Notes: generated by a model not told the origin, from the letters alone. DNA of 64,000 bases from Pyrrhosoma nymphula (GCA_963573305.1 OY754331.1:12744868-12808867), one strand, 5' to 3'. Positions 11,800 to 24,123 are shown, counted from the first letter of the stretch. Numbers and translations: made by a program.

Positions 11800-12650
11800 C
11801 AATATTCAGGGGGCTAAAATCACCTTCGGCTCGACCGCAGGGTTTAAAAAGAAGCAACGACAATGTTTAGACTCAAGCCATCGTACGACCCTGATCCTTG
11901 AGTATCCTTCGCCTTGGGACTCGAGCGGTCTCCTCTTAACGAATTTCGTTCGTGAGACGCACGGCGAATTCAAAATAGGCCACGGAGAAGTAAAGCTCAA
12001 GGGCGGTGGGAGAGGGAAAGAGAGGGTGAAGAGGCACCCTCGGTAAAAACACCGGTGGAAACCGGCGAACGTGACTTCGAATACCGCTCAGGATTCTCGC
12101 ACTAAGAGGGAACGGAAAACAACAGACAAGCTGCGAATTGGGTATCGTGGAAAATAGCCCTCGCGCTGCCTCGTATGCCATGCCATTGCTGCGCCTTCTC
12201 TTCGGAGAGAAACGGATGGAATGGTGGGCGAAGGGAGGAGAGACCAAGTGGACCGGGTGAGTTGGAAGAGGAGTTGGGGGGAGAGCAGAGGGAATCGCGG
12301 ATGTTTGACAACTACACGGCGACAGTCCGTGTATCAACACGGACACAATGCGAAGCGCTTTGCTAGCGCTATCCGTGGGGCGTGTCTATGTCGCTGGTGG
12401 CTTATTTGCGTTCATCTGACGGGCCCCGCCGTGCCTGCCTCATTAAGAGAACGAGGAGGAGGATGCAGCGTGAAGGAGGTCGGCGGGAATAGCGGAGAGA
12501 TCGCGTGGAGGGTCCTCGGCGATGGGAGAGTGGAGCGCCCGCGAATGCGGAAGGGGGGCGCTGCCAGGATTCATTTGAACGAATGGGGGTGCCGGAGGAA
12601 GGGTAAGTTCCTCGAAAGGGTTTCCCTCGCTCCGTCGCGTCGTACACTTT
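11800..12650. promoter_or_regulatory. CpG-dense GC-rich island, possible promoter/first exon
   Basis: This is the most CpG-dense stretch in the window, especially 12340-12650 (many CG dinucleotides in a few hundred bases against an AT-rich background). It is purine-biased on the plus strand, but less pure than the GA islands. It ends with a consensus splice donor. A plus-strand frame at 12221-12655 stays open across it but its product is low-complexity and unrecognised. A 5'-UTR exon of an unannotated gene or long non-coding RNA would fit; a neutral GC-rich island is equally possible. Confidence 0.35.
12600..12608 (+). promoter_or_regulatory. Consensus 5' splice-site candidate
   Basis: AGG|GTAAGT fits the metazoan donor consensus and lies at the right edge of the CpG-dense island, where GC-rich sequence gives way to AT-rich sequence. 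That arrangement is typical of a first exon-intron boundary. No partner acceptor was identified. Confidence 0.25.
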
Positions 12651-12659
12651 ATTAACGCT

Positions 12660-15600
12660 TTGCATGTCGCAGGACTTATTAGTGATTATATTATCTCCTT
12701 CCCGCTTTATAATTTAGCCTGTATTTAACGTGAGTCGTATTTCGGAAGCTATTAAAGTCAGCATTACATCACTAGCATTTTATCGTGGGTTTACATGTAA
12801 TTCATAAATCTCTACGGACAAATGTTAGTTTAAACAACAGAAGAAATATAACGTTAATAACTGTGCGTTGATCTGCTGTATGTAACATGATACTACAGCG
12901 AAGTAGCGGTGAACCCAGTTTTCCACTCACAGCTCCGAATGATGTGTTTTGATATCTAGCTAATTATTATGTATACCATTATGTACCCACGTTTATTTTT
13001 ACCTCAAAAGAAGTATTTAGTAATTAACCTGCCCCAAAAAGTGACAACAATACTTTCCCCAAACATGCTTGAAATAGTACCTAAATAATTGCTGGTTGAA
13101 CAATTATAAGAAATTCAGATATCATTGCGTCGGTATTAGTTTTAGTCTGAGTTTTTATTTATGAAGACAAATACATGAAGCATAAACGAAGTGAATGAAC
13201 TGTTGGTCATTGCTGCATGAAAGTATCCTCCGTAGCTTCAATTCCCCAGACATTTGGAGTGACTAATCGAAAGAGATATGTACGAAATTTTGACTCCATA
13301 ACCAAGGGCTAATTTAAATGAGTTCAGTAAGGTTGCCAGGGATGTTGTCGTTTCTCAGTTCCTTAGTTTAAAACTTTTGTTTCAATCAATATGCACTAGA
13401 GTACAACTAAAACATTGGTCTGAAAGATTATTGTTGACTAACTATAAACTGGAGAACCTCAAAATACAAAGTAATAAGTATTAAGAAGTTGAACATACTT
13501 TTCGAAAATTCTAGCTTTGATGTTAAATTTTTGGTTTTCGATAAAAAAACGATAAAATATGAAATTGTCTATGTAATAGAAAATGGCTATGTAAAACTTT
13601 ATATAGAAATTTCAATAGCCATGTTTCCACAAATAAATTTATCTGTGGAATATTTAAACTTAAAGTTCTCCATTATGTTGAAATTACACAACATTACGCT
13701 TGATATTCCTCTTTTTTAATATTACACTTAATGAAGTTTTCTTCAGAGTGATTACGTGGCCAACGGCAAAAGAATATCAAAGGTTTACTCTTTTCCAGAA
13801 ATGCACTTAAAGCGTTTCCTCTGTCATGCAAGCACCGTAATCTGGATTAATACTAATTTCAAATTGTGACGGGGCTAATCAAAGGTATTAACAAACTAGG
13901 ACGCCTTAATGACTTTTGCGAAATTCACATATATCTCTACTTGGACTCCTCCGCGATATCCCTGGCTCTGGCTTGGGTGGTGGTTTCCTCATTCAATAAT
14001 GCAGTATGCGTCGCATTTTGCAATGGCGGTTGCATAGAAACGAGCGGACTTTGCCTAATCCCTTGCTTGAAGTCGGCGTGCAAGAAATGAGGATATGTAA
14101 ATTAAGAGATTTTTTTTTTCAAAATAGAGAGCTCTTCTTATAATCCAAGCTATTAGGAGAGTGATGAAAATCTTTCTTCTCGTTAATAAAATTTTTCTTA
14201 AATTAGAAAATGCAATTTTCTATGCTCTCTCCCTTCTAATGACTTTATTAGAGGCGTATTTTTCTTGATCTATAATTTTCTTTCAGGAGACTTGTATCAA
14301 ATGGCCCAATTATAATTAATTTTGTATGCTATAGATCTTAAGTCAATTGTATTAAAAATGCATATATCTTCGTCTTTTGAAATTAATTGTAATATAATAA
14401 TAATTTTCGGATGTCTCGGTTTAAAAAAAAATGTATTGTAATGAATATATTTGATTGATATATATGAACGCATGCTAGTGCACATGATAGTTTTAATTCA
14501 GACTCTACTTATCCATTGCTCGGTTTACCATGCCCTTCCACTCCTGGTTTCAAGATAAGCGTAGTAAAACACAGGATAGCCTTCCTTAAGCAGAATATTG
14601 CTGGAGTTATTGCTGGAGTGTTTTATGTGAGGCTCATAAAACGTATTTACTGCCCAGGGCCGCGGCGGAACCCCAATGATTTTCTGTTTTGTGTGTGCGT
14701 TGCGGCTATATGGTAGGAGAATAGGAATACCACTATATCTCGAGAAATCAGAGGCGTATGAACAAAAGCGTTGTCGCATAGATTTCAGTGAGTGAACGGA
14801 ATTTTAGGAAGAGAAAATATTAGAGAGCGGTGATTTTTTTGCTCTTTTTGAGTCGAGTCTCGTTGCTATGACCTTGCTCTCGTTGCTATGCTACGGATTG
14901 CTTCATGCAAGAAAATCTTTTGATTCGAGGTCCCGAATGTTAAATTATTTTACACATTGAAAATGTTATTCTACATCTTATTTGAAAACAAGTCAAAGTT
15001 AATTTGTAAAATCTATAATGAATTGTATATAGTGATTTGATCACTTGTCTATTTGGTTTTTATAGCCCAACATATAGGATATAATTAACTAAAATAACAG
15101 AATCAGTCTATTTTTACTTTTCACCATATATTTGATTATACATATCTTAATAATGCCATAATTTTGATGAATTATTCTTATAAGGCTTTTGTTTGCTCTC
15201 AAATAAGCCAGTACATTGATATTTGAAATAGATTATAACGTAAGTGTGCAGTATTGAAAATTAAATACATATGAAGACAATATATTTTATTCTTTTTGCA
15301 ATAAATTGGAATGTGATTTAAGCCAAGCTTACTCATACCCCTTTATGAACCTTATAATTAAGTTGTGATGAATTTCTCTTTGAGGGTTTATCTCCCTAAG
15401 TTTCTTAAATAATAATATCAACTCATCAAAGCAAGGAATGAAATAAATTAGTAGTTTTCCACTTTTTTATATTAATGATTTGTTTATTGCGATAGTTTTC
15501 GGTGCATTTACAACAATGTCAAGCACGGTTCTAATATTTATTTCCTAATGAATCAATTCCACCACATATGCCCTAAGACAACTTTATTCATCAAGCTAAG

Positions 15601-16940
15601 TTAACAAGCAGCTATTTCTTCCACTTCCTGATAAAAAGCTTCTGATATAGGTGGATGAGAGGTGTTACAACGGCTAATATATTTAACGCATAAGATACAC
15701 GCAGAGAAGTAGATGGTTTCATGAACTCACAAGCTGGTAACCACTACCAAGTCAGAAGGTTAATTTTCCTTTAACCAAGAAGATGGTAACGATTACCTTC
15801 TCACTTAGTTACCTTGCGTGGGTTGCCGTCACCGCGTCGGACTGGTAACCAGAACCAAGAGAGGGTTTATGCCTTAACCAGACCCATAGTTGTGATAGAC
15901 ATCTCACATTGTCTGAGTTATTGAGTAAAATGGTCTCGTTACCAAGCTGTATTGGAAGTATCTGTGTTGAAATCATCTTAAAATGGCTGCCTTGAATCTC
16001 TCTTGAAGTTGTGTTGGAAATTGAAAAATGTATCCAAGACATTCTCTGTTGAGAAACACTTGAAATTCTCTGTTGAAACTCCCTTGCCCTCTCAAAATAA
16101 AAAAATGAAAAACATATATTTCAAATACTATGAATATGAAATTATAACACTAATACAAGGTGAAACAGATACATTATTTCATGTCATTATCCTATTCTAC
16201 CTAACCAGGGAAGAGAATGGAAAGGTCTACTTGTATAAGGCCCTATAGCAGAGGTTTCTTTAGTGGCAGTATTAGGTCGCCAGGTGGCTCTTCGGTCACA
16301 GAATGGCGGCAATTCAAATTTCAAATATGGCGGTAACCCCAGAAAACTGTGAATATTTTAATTAACTTCCTTTTACCGATATTTTAAGTACAACAGCAAC
16401 CCAGTTAAGTCTCGTAACCAAGAAGGATCAAAATTCCAGGAAATAGTGGACTGGGGACTAGAAAGAAAATGCAAATGTAGAGGAAAAACAAAATTTAATA
16501 ATAGCTGTATACATTTTTGTAACAATACAGGACAGGGATCAATTAGGATAGTCCTAATTAAATACGGCAAAAACATCTGCGAGATAAATGCAATACACTT
16601 AAATTCATAAGTACAAAAATGCAATATAAATTCTGTAATACACGACGTGTAATTGGAAACAGAGGAAATAATATATTAAAATTCACTGTCCAATGATGTA
16701 ACTACCGTAGAATAATATAAGAAAATCATAGCAATACGACAACATGTACATTAACATTAATTCATAACAGAGGAAATTTCTCTAAAAAATTACAACTTGA
16801 AAGAAAAGCTATGGACTGCCATCAGTAAGGTACCGCTAGAACGTACTGTACACCATGCTCATTTTCTCTGTCTCAATTCCAATAAGATATTCAGCTCTGT
16901 TCAGCTTTTAATAATTACATTGTGGAAATGATTGGCATTC
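12660..16940. other. AT-rich non-coding stretch
   Basis: No gene recognised. A plus-strand frame at 13866-14090 is GC-richer than its surroundings but matches nothing I know. Small direct repeats occur at about 14598 and 14613 (ATTGCTGGAGT) and at about 14860 and 14880 (CTCGTTGCTATG). At 15730-16440 the motif GGTAAC/GTTACC recurs many times, with CTCGTTACCAAG near 15932 and CTCGTAACCAAG near 16412, which suggests a degraded unclassified repeat. Confidence 0.45.
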
Positions 16941-16945
16941 ATGTT

Positions 16946-17133
16946 GAGAAAAACCAACTTTGTAATTTCCACAAACTTTATTTCACTGGCACGACCCACG
17001 TTTCACCACACTGTGACATAGTCATGTGCCACAGTGTGTGGTGGCACATAGCACATGACTCTACCACAGATTGGTGAAGCTCACATCGTGTCAGTGAAAT
17101 TAATTTTGTGTAAATTACAAATTGGTTTTTCCC
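16946..17133. repeat. Long inverted repeat with PLE-type ends
   Basis: Two arms of about 90 bases face each other. The left arm starts GAGAAAAACCAACTTTGTAA and the right arm ends TTACAAATTGGTTTTTCCC; both contain the block TTTCACTGGCACGA (right: TCGTGTCAGTGAAA). Each arm carries, read away from the centre, a degenerate form of the Penelope-like-element end motif: CATGACTaTGTCACAGTGTGGTGAAACG on the left arm's minus strand, here interrupted in the middle. Known PLE ends have CTGATGA, a short stem, then GAAAC, the hammerhead ribozyme core. The unit looks like a foldback or inverted-dimer PLE derivative. Confidence 0.6.
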
Positions 17134-17820
17134 AAACAATGACTTTTTCATCTTGGACTCCAGAAAATTACTGAATTTATAATCCTTGAGCCATTTCACA
17201 AAACGTTTCAATTGAAAATGTTAAGAAAATCAAAAAGGGCCATCACAATACCAACATCTCGAGCCCATCTACCTCATCAAAATTCTTGGAGGAAGAAATT
17301 TTATTCTAAATGATATTTAGCAGGAGATTTTCATTTTACCATGATATATAACTACTCAGTGCTTACCACACCATTCACTGCCACCTTCCAGGTCTTATAC
17401 AATGCGCGATGAAAGATGAATTTTATTACTGGAGAGTGAGACAAAGCAAAATTTAAACAAATAAAAATAACAAAACGCCACTATTAAATGGAAGCAAAAA
17501 AGGTCCCAAATTGAGGAGTTCAACTTTCTCACTCAATGTAATCACATTCCAACTGACGATTTACCCTCATTCGCATGGACCCCATCATTTCATAATTCCA
17601 GTCTGTACTCACATGCAGAGTTATTTCTGAAGATAGGTGCAGTTCGGGCAGCAAGGTAGCAACTTTGCTGGAGCATCACTTTGAAGTCAATATGATGATA
17701 AGAACAACATATTTCCAGTTATCCTCCGTCACTTATTTTGTCACATCATGGAACGCGAATTAAACACCGACCTGTAATTTAACAAATATATGTCCAGCAT
17801 TTGATTCATCTGAACTAATA

Positions 17821-17917
17821 GGGTGAATAGTTCTCGGGTTTACAGCCGGGTAATGGTGTTAAACTGCACCCTTGTTTAACACCATTACCCGGCTGGAAAC
17901 CCAAAAACTATTCACCC
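17821..17917. repeat. Long hairpin: 44-bp arms, 9-nt loop
   Basis: The left arm (17821-17864, GGGTGAATAGTTCTCGGG...) and right arm (17874-17917) are complementary at 41 of 44 positions. The loop is TGCACCCTT. Two of the three mismatches are C versus T changes. A single arm with about 92% identity recurs at 35374-35423, so this is a dispersed family. I do not recognise it; a foldback MITE, or a PLE/ribozyme-bearing retroelement end, are possible. Confidence 0.85.
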
Positions 17918-17929
17918 TAAGCATTCGCC

Positions 17930-19400
17930 GGGAAAGACTTAAATCCTACAACTAAACTAATAGGTTACCGAAACAAACCGTTTTTCTGCGTGTATGTAAC
18001 GCGTGTAATGAGTTGTAATTGAATATCACCTGTAGAATTTCATTTATTTGATTTGATTATTTTTGTGCTTTAATTATTAATCATAATTATACACATAGCT
18101 TCGTGAAAATCAGTTCTCGAAAGCTATGGGCAAACGTGCATTTAACGAAGGTTATATTTTGTTCAGTCTTTCTCCTTTTCTTATGCATTTATTTCATACC
18201 TTCAAACGGGATACGAGACTTATGCGCGTTAATTGCTGAACTTTGTTATGTTTTCGGATATTTACGGCCTCATGTCAGAGTTTAATGAAGTGCAAGTCTG
18301 CAATAGATAAAAAATTCTGAAACTTGAACCTCTTAACAGAGTAGGGCAACGAATTATATACCCCTGCTGGAAATAAATATAATGCAATATTTTTCCTTTT
18401 CAAATCTCTGGTAATAGTGTTTCTCGGTGGATAAATTGACGGTTCCTGTGCTTATTAAACCTCAGATTAAAGCCAAAGTATAGCCTATTGTTTCCCTACC
18501 ACTTGCGGAAGAGTATAACTTCGATAACGGACTCTTAAAAGAAGGCCTCTTAATTGTGTCGCCTCTCATTCTTCCTCCATCCTTATCACTACTTCACACG
18601 CCACCAAATTTCGCGAAGACATTTTCCCTTATGGATCCTTGGGCGTCATGACGCTAAATTTTCACGGTCGACTAATGGTATCTCGACTTCGCACTTTCGT
18701 TGTTGGTCAGATGATGTGCTGTTGCGGTGCAAAAACTTTTTGCTACCTTATCCCTACTCTCGAGAACATAATTACCTGTTGGAACTTAAAAAAAACGGCA
18801 ATCTGCCCTAGTTATTTTGCGGGCGAATGGCAGCTCGTAGGAGCCGAAACCCATAAGCCCGCTAATAGCTTCCATTTTTTTGCGGCATTGGATATCGAGT
18901 TTCGATGGGTGTAAATATGTTTGGCCAGTGGGTTTTCTTTAGCCGCAAGCGTCGATAACTGAATGGCAATTAATTTTTAACTCCCGTCACCGGTTTTCAC
19001 GCAAGAGAGAATACGCGATCAAAGTTTGCCGCAGAATAATTTAATGATTATATTCGACGCTCAACGAGTGCTTCAAAAGTGGATGCCATTTCAATTTTTT
19101 ATTGGATCAGGTTTACGCGGATCGTTTGACCTCCGCACGCAATTTGCTCCTCAAGATATTTATATTTTAGTGTGCATATCACCACAGTGATAGTATTTTT
19201 TTTCCATTTCCCCGTCATTGGTTAAGCTTTTTTTTCTCATTCAATTAATACAGAATAATATTTGACGATGATTTTATAAAAACGACTATGGAAACTAAAG
19301 TTTCATCTTTTGAATGCAGAAGAGCCATCGATCTTCTATAATCTTACTTCTAATTCGCTGATTCCTTCTAACTGCAAGCTATGGAATTCTATACTCTGAA
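17930..19400. other. AT-rich non-coding stretch
   Basis: No gene recognised. Short overlapping plus-strand frames at 18554-18914 do not resemble known proteins. Confidence 0.45.
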
Positions 19401-19439
19401 AATTTTATAACTTCTGCAATAACGATGTGCAAGAAAAAT

Positions 19440-19905
19440 ATGACTGATCATCTATATCACTTAGCTTAATCTTCCCATATTAAATAGATATGATCAATTC
19501 TTGAAGTGTGATTTCATATCTGTGCATTGCAATGTTGAATGAGATTAGTCATGCTCTATCATATTATCATACTGCTTGATTTTTATCTATTACTCTACAT
19601 TCCATTATTCTTGATGCATATATATAAGTAATATTATTGATTGTATATGCTCATTGTTTTAATTTCTCTAATCTGAATGTGTGATCTTATATCTGTGTAC
19701 TGTTGCCCTGATTTTCATATCCTATGTATTATCTTATTAATTGATTATTTTTGGTTTATATGTGATGTTTATTAACGAACTTAGTATGTATTGTTGTCAC
19801 CCCATTTTTAGTGGCATGTAATTATGCTTTAATGTTCCAGGGGACTTTCCCCGTCCCCGAACAATAAAGACTCTTTTCAGTTCAATTGAATTCAACTAAT
19901 ATAAC
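19440..19905 (+). mobile_element. Probable LINE 3' UTR and tail
   Basis: The sequence ends with GGGGACTTTCCCCGTCCCCG, then an AATAAA signal at 19863-19868, then a short TTCAATTGAATTCAA tail. A GC-rich terminal motif followed by AATAAA and a short-unit tail is common at CR1/Rex/L2-type LINE 3' ends. Upstream, two loosely similar segments (about 19500-19560 and 19670-19720, sharing GATTTCATATCTGTG/GATCTTATATCTGTG) suggest a partial internal duplication. No coding part remains. Confidence 0.4.
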
Positions 19906-21280
19906 AGCCTTCAATTTATCCCTCGCGTATATGTTTTAAACCGATCTCTTGCAAGCATTAATTTTGATGTTAATACTTCCTACCAAGGTGTCTGCTAGCA
20001 ATTATTCGTGCGTTATTGCGTTCAAATAATTTCAATGCGATCCATTCTCTTCATGAGTATGCCCATGATAGTATGGGTTTCAGCATTTTTGGTTTATTAC
20101 TGTCTGAAGAACAAAGGAAAGTGAGTGCTCATGCCTAAATGGCCTTATTGAATGATTTAACATTTAAATTCAGATATGATAATTCATTTTAACTCACAAC
20201 TTCAGTGCTGCCTCTGCTGTTAGTGAGTAATGGGATGACTGCCAGTTGAGCTGGTATTTGAAATGTGCATCTAATGAGAATTTAATGAAATTTAAAGATT
20301 ACTGATGTGTCTTCCCAAAATGTAAAACATTTCATTTGTTTCGCTGAAAAAAATGGGAGGAATATTTTTTTAAATTTAAAGATACAATTAACCTATTTCG
20401 AACGTCTTTCATTTTCGATGCAAGGCTATTTTAGGCGTAACCTTTTGTACTTCTACTCATTAGGTAACCCTAACACGTCTATTGCGGATCATTTATTCCA
20501 TGGGTGTACAGTGATATAAGAAGTTTTCGGTTTTGCATGTTGGATCGTATTTGAATATACACTCGGGTGATGTATACGATACCAAAATCACAGATAATGT
20601 TATTATTTTGGCAGATTTTGAAAGTTGATGAAGACCAGCTAAAAAGTAGAAACATATTACCTTTATCTTATCCACTCTTCAAAAATAATAGAAAATAGCT
20701 ATGTAACTGCAGCCATATTATTTTATTTCTAGAAGATTTTAAAATATATTGTATAAGGGCGTTCATTTGCAATCTCGCTGCATGGTAAAAAACGACCATG
20801 ATGAGAAATATTGACTATCAAGATTGAGAAGGCCCTTTTCTAATTGTATAACTAACCCCATACTTCTGTAACAGTGCCTTGGTCTGCCACGCGAGGTGAT
20901 TACAGTTTTGCGAAGCTAAATAAGATTCTTTTTGCATAAAAAGTGAAGAAACGTCCATAAATCTACCCAGTAAACGATGTATTCTTCTCTGGCCAAATTG
21001 GACTCTGAAAGTGCATCCTAAAACATTTCTCTCACAAACGTCGTGGAAGGCATCAAGACTCGTTTGAGCAATAATGTTTTTCCCCGCCCATGTTTTTCAT
21101 GTCCATCCACGTTTCCGACCAGATAAGAGTAGAGAGCTTTCCACTTCGCCGGGATTCGCAACATGGTCCCTCTCTCTCTCTCTCCTTCAAGTACCTGGCA
21201 TCGTTAAATAAAGGATACACGTGGGGTGGGAATTATTTATTATCATCATTTTTTTATTCCTGCAATGGCAGCGGGCGTTA
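19906..21280. other. AT-rich non-coding stretch
   Basis: No gene or recognised repeat, apart from a CT dinucleotide run at about 21169-21184. Confidence 0.45.
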
Positions 21281-21289
21281 AAAGCCGTA

Positions 21290-21545
21290 AATGGTTGGGC
21301 GAGGTAAGGGAGGAAGGAAGGCGTTTAGTCGTGGGAGGGAGAGGGAGGGTCTGGAGTGGAGAGAGAAGGGAGTGGTGGCCAGGAATCCACGTCAGTTTCA
21401 AAAGGCCACTGTCCTAAAAATGCAGTCGTGGTCAAAGAGCCCGCAACTTTCTCACCTTGAGTCTCGTTCCTGATGTAAGTGAGGAGGCAAAAGGGGGGGA
21501 AGTACGATAGTCGTTCAAAATGGAGCGTAGGAAGGAGGTTATTCC
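21290..21545 (+). repeat. Purine-rich island
   Basis: G/A-rich on the plus strand with repeated GGGAGG/GGGAG words. No credible coding content. Confidence 0.55.
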
Positions 21546-21765
21546 CTGTGTTCTCTTTGTCAGCAATTTACCGCTTCATAATACGCTAACTTCAAGTTCT
21601 CACAACTTAGACCGCTATGATATTTGAGGCGTGAATGCGAACCCACCGTGCCAATTATCCTATGGTAGAAAACTCTTAATTTAACGTATAGCTGGCTGGT
21701 AAATTATTTCGGCTGGTCATTTGAGGAAGTGACCGAGAGCTCAGGTCATTTCACCATTTCATCAT

Positions 21766-22052
21766 TCACCACCTGGGTTGGTCCTTAGGATTTTTGGGAA
21801 TTGGAGTAAGGGTGGAGAGAAACCCGGCGTTGGCATTAGCGTACTTTAAATGAAAGGCGCCAAGAGGACCACGTATAACGTCCCATTCGACGGACCAATT
21901 ACTGTTCTTGAAATGTTCTCTGCGTAGCATCCACGTAGGGATCCAGAATTCCACTGAAAATGTCCACCAGCACCTGGCTTTGAACCTAGACCTTCGGGTT
22001 GGGAAGTCAGTATCAACTCTAGCCACCACACCAACCCCATCCTCCCGTAAAT
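21766..22052 (-). mobile_element. tRNA-derived SINE (family A)
   Basis: On the minus strand the sequence opens with GGGGTTGGTGTGGTGGCTAGAG. It contains a good RNA polymerase III box A (TGGCTAGAGTTGA) and, about 45 bases on, an exact box B (GGTTCAAAGCC). The body follows, with GGGACGTTATACGTGGTCC, GGCGCCTTTC and GCCGGGTTTCTCTCC words that I associate with tRNA-SINE bodies in arthropods. The element is about 285 bases, has no poly(A) visible and looks old. Minus-strand frames across it are not genes. Confidence 0.75.
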
Positions 22053-22499
22053 CTTGTTGTCTATGAGTAATCTTCTGGATTTTGTGTCACGTGGGATAAT
22101 CCTGGTGGATGACATGTTTGGTAGGCGTTCGAACATCCTTCTTCAGGTCCAAATACCACTTCAAAGTTTCCGGTCTCATCCACACCACTCCCCGGGCGTC
22201 TTCTTCCCTACAAGTTTCCCCTGCACTTGTATTTATCTTCAGTTATAATCTCTGTCAAAGTATTTATTCCTTTAAACGGACGCCATTTTATTTGGTCACC
22301 TTCCCTGGTCACATGACGTTGGTAACGATTGACCACATGTCTATTGTTACTAGCGTCCTTCTGTATGTTAGAAGACAACTGTTGTCGATGAATAACAATG
22401 GAAAGTTCACCTGGGTAGAAAGAGTTACCACGGAAGCACCATGCAGGCGATTGCATTACTGACTCCAACTCTTGTAATGAATTACCATGGTAATAAAAC

Positions 22500-22730
22500 T
22501 AGATGCGGGAACGGGGTAGAATGGGTTGGTAGAAGCGGAAATAAAATGTGGTGGAGGGTTGGTAGAAAGATTTATGTGGCGGTGGAGTACGGGGTGTGGG
22601 GGGGGGGGAGTAGGCACGGGAGTTGTTTATTTCGTCACTAATGGCCTAATGGTGAGCCCTCTGGGGGCAGGAAGCGGCGGGGTTGTGATGGAAACCGAAG
22701 GAGATGGTGGGCAGGTAGTTGGACCGGCGA
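22500..22730 (+). repeat. G-rich (G/A/T) island
   Basis: G-rich plus strand with a run of about 10 G at 22600-22609. The reading frames are Gly/Val-rich and judged compositional. Confidence 0.5.
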
Positions 22731-23616
22731 CACATTTTGTGCTCTAGCCACACCTATGAGAAAGCGAATGATTTCGAGCTGATCAGACAGTTTTGTTCTT
22801 CTCGATGTAAGTAAAACATTATTAATCCATTAAATATTTAGAAAGTCGGGAATGAATTTTAAAAGCCCAATTTAAATTTATTAAGTGACCAACTTACGCC
22901 TAACTCAATTTTCGATTCGCGAACATTCAATCATGGAATTCGTAAAAAATATGTTTTTTCTGCAACGTGGGTCGCTGTTAACTGCTATTCTACATTTAAT
23001 AAACTCAAGTTAGAACTGTGTATAGAATAATGCGTGTACAGTAAAGGTGTACAATTGATCAGGTCTCAAGTAGTTCCCGTAAATGTTAGTTTAGTCTTTT
23101 GTACCATTTATCCGCTCAGTCCAAGAAGAGCTTTTACTGTTCACGGAAACTAAAATAAGTATTCTAATGTATTTTGTACCTCTTCAATTTAACCATCGCT
23201 TTACTTTTGTGTGTCCAATATGAGTAACTTAATTTTCTTGAAATTAAAAGTATCTAATGTTATATTTTGGAAATAATAAGTTGTAATTGTACTTACTTGT
23301 TCAGTTAATTTCACTCAAATATATTTTAAGCATTATACAAGGCAGCTACAAGTTCAAACTATTATGCGGCCATTTAAAGCCATTAAAAGTTCACTTAATT
23401 TTCACCAACTCGCTAAGTAATTCTCGTGTGACAATTAATTAAAATTTTCAGACCCAGGAAAGCCAAATTTTCATGTATCTTCCACGTTAATACGTTTTCT
23501 GATTACTGAGAAATCTGTTATTCGTCATTAAAATATAAAGCCTGATGAGATTTCGCCGTAGTAGCGTTTTCAGATGTAGTTCTGGCCGCATTTTTTAATC
23601 AATAATTAGTGACCAC

Positions 23617-24093
23617 TCACGATGCAGGCAATAAACCTGATGCAGCTAAACAGGGGTGTTGTATGGGACTTATTGAAAAGTCATGAAATATTTCTTTGAA
23701 TTTACCTTTTTCTGCCTTAATTGGGAATAAACGTATCATCAATGGTGAAACTTCACTAAGGTAATTGGAGGTGAGGATTATGTGGATTACATAACAAATG
23801 CGTATGAAACGAAAGTAACTGTAGGGAATAGCCACTAAAGTTACTATCAAATGCCAACTTGTAACTTTAGATAAGTCAAAAATATGATTGACCTTGAGGT
23901 ATTTATTACTTTGTCTGCTCTTCTGATAGAAACACAACTCACTGGTAGTGAGAGCCAATTGGTAGAGATTGCCTATTCCAGCTAAAGTGATGCAAAGACA
24001 GGTTATCGAGGAATAGCAACGTGTATACATTTCCTTCATGTATCGCGACCACAAATGGGTAAAGGTAATTTTTTCCCAACCCCCCTGAACCAA
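23617..24093 (-). CDS. Unrecognised 158-codon open frame
   Basis: This is the longest frame here that lies in AT-rich rather than low-complexity DNA. The product would be rich in Ile, Leu, Ser and Tyr with a hydrophobic stretch around residues 80-115 (SWHLIVTLVAIPYSYFRF and onward), which could be a membrane segment. I recognise no domain. The plus strand of the same region also holds partly open frames. No promoter, splice sites or poly(A) signal support it. It could be a degraded transposon protein or a chance frame; I do not assert a gene. Confidence 0.12.
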   Translation of the reverse strand: MVQGGWEKITFTHLWSRYMKEMYTRCYSSITCLCITLAGIGNLYQLALTTSELCFYQKSRQSNKYLKVNHIFDLSKVTSWHLIVTLVAIPYSYFRFIRICYVIHIILTSNYLSEVSPLMIRLFPIKAEKGKFKEIFHDFSISPIQHPCLAASGLLPAS

Positions 24094-24123
24094 TTCAGGG
24101 TTCCCCTTGGCAACCCTGAATTG
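24091..24123. repeat. Perfect 12-bp-stem hairpin
   Basis: CAATTCAGGGTT and AACCCTGAATTG are exact reverse complements separated by the 9-nt loop CCCCTTGGC. The start of the 158-codon minus-strand frame lies at its edge. It may be the tip of a transposon inverted repeat or a small foldback. Confidence 0.85.

Noticed and set aside
12221..12655. 144-codon plus-strand frame in the CpG island
   Set aside because: No recognisable domain and low-complexity Gly/Arg composition; kept only as a possible untranslated exon.
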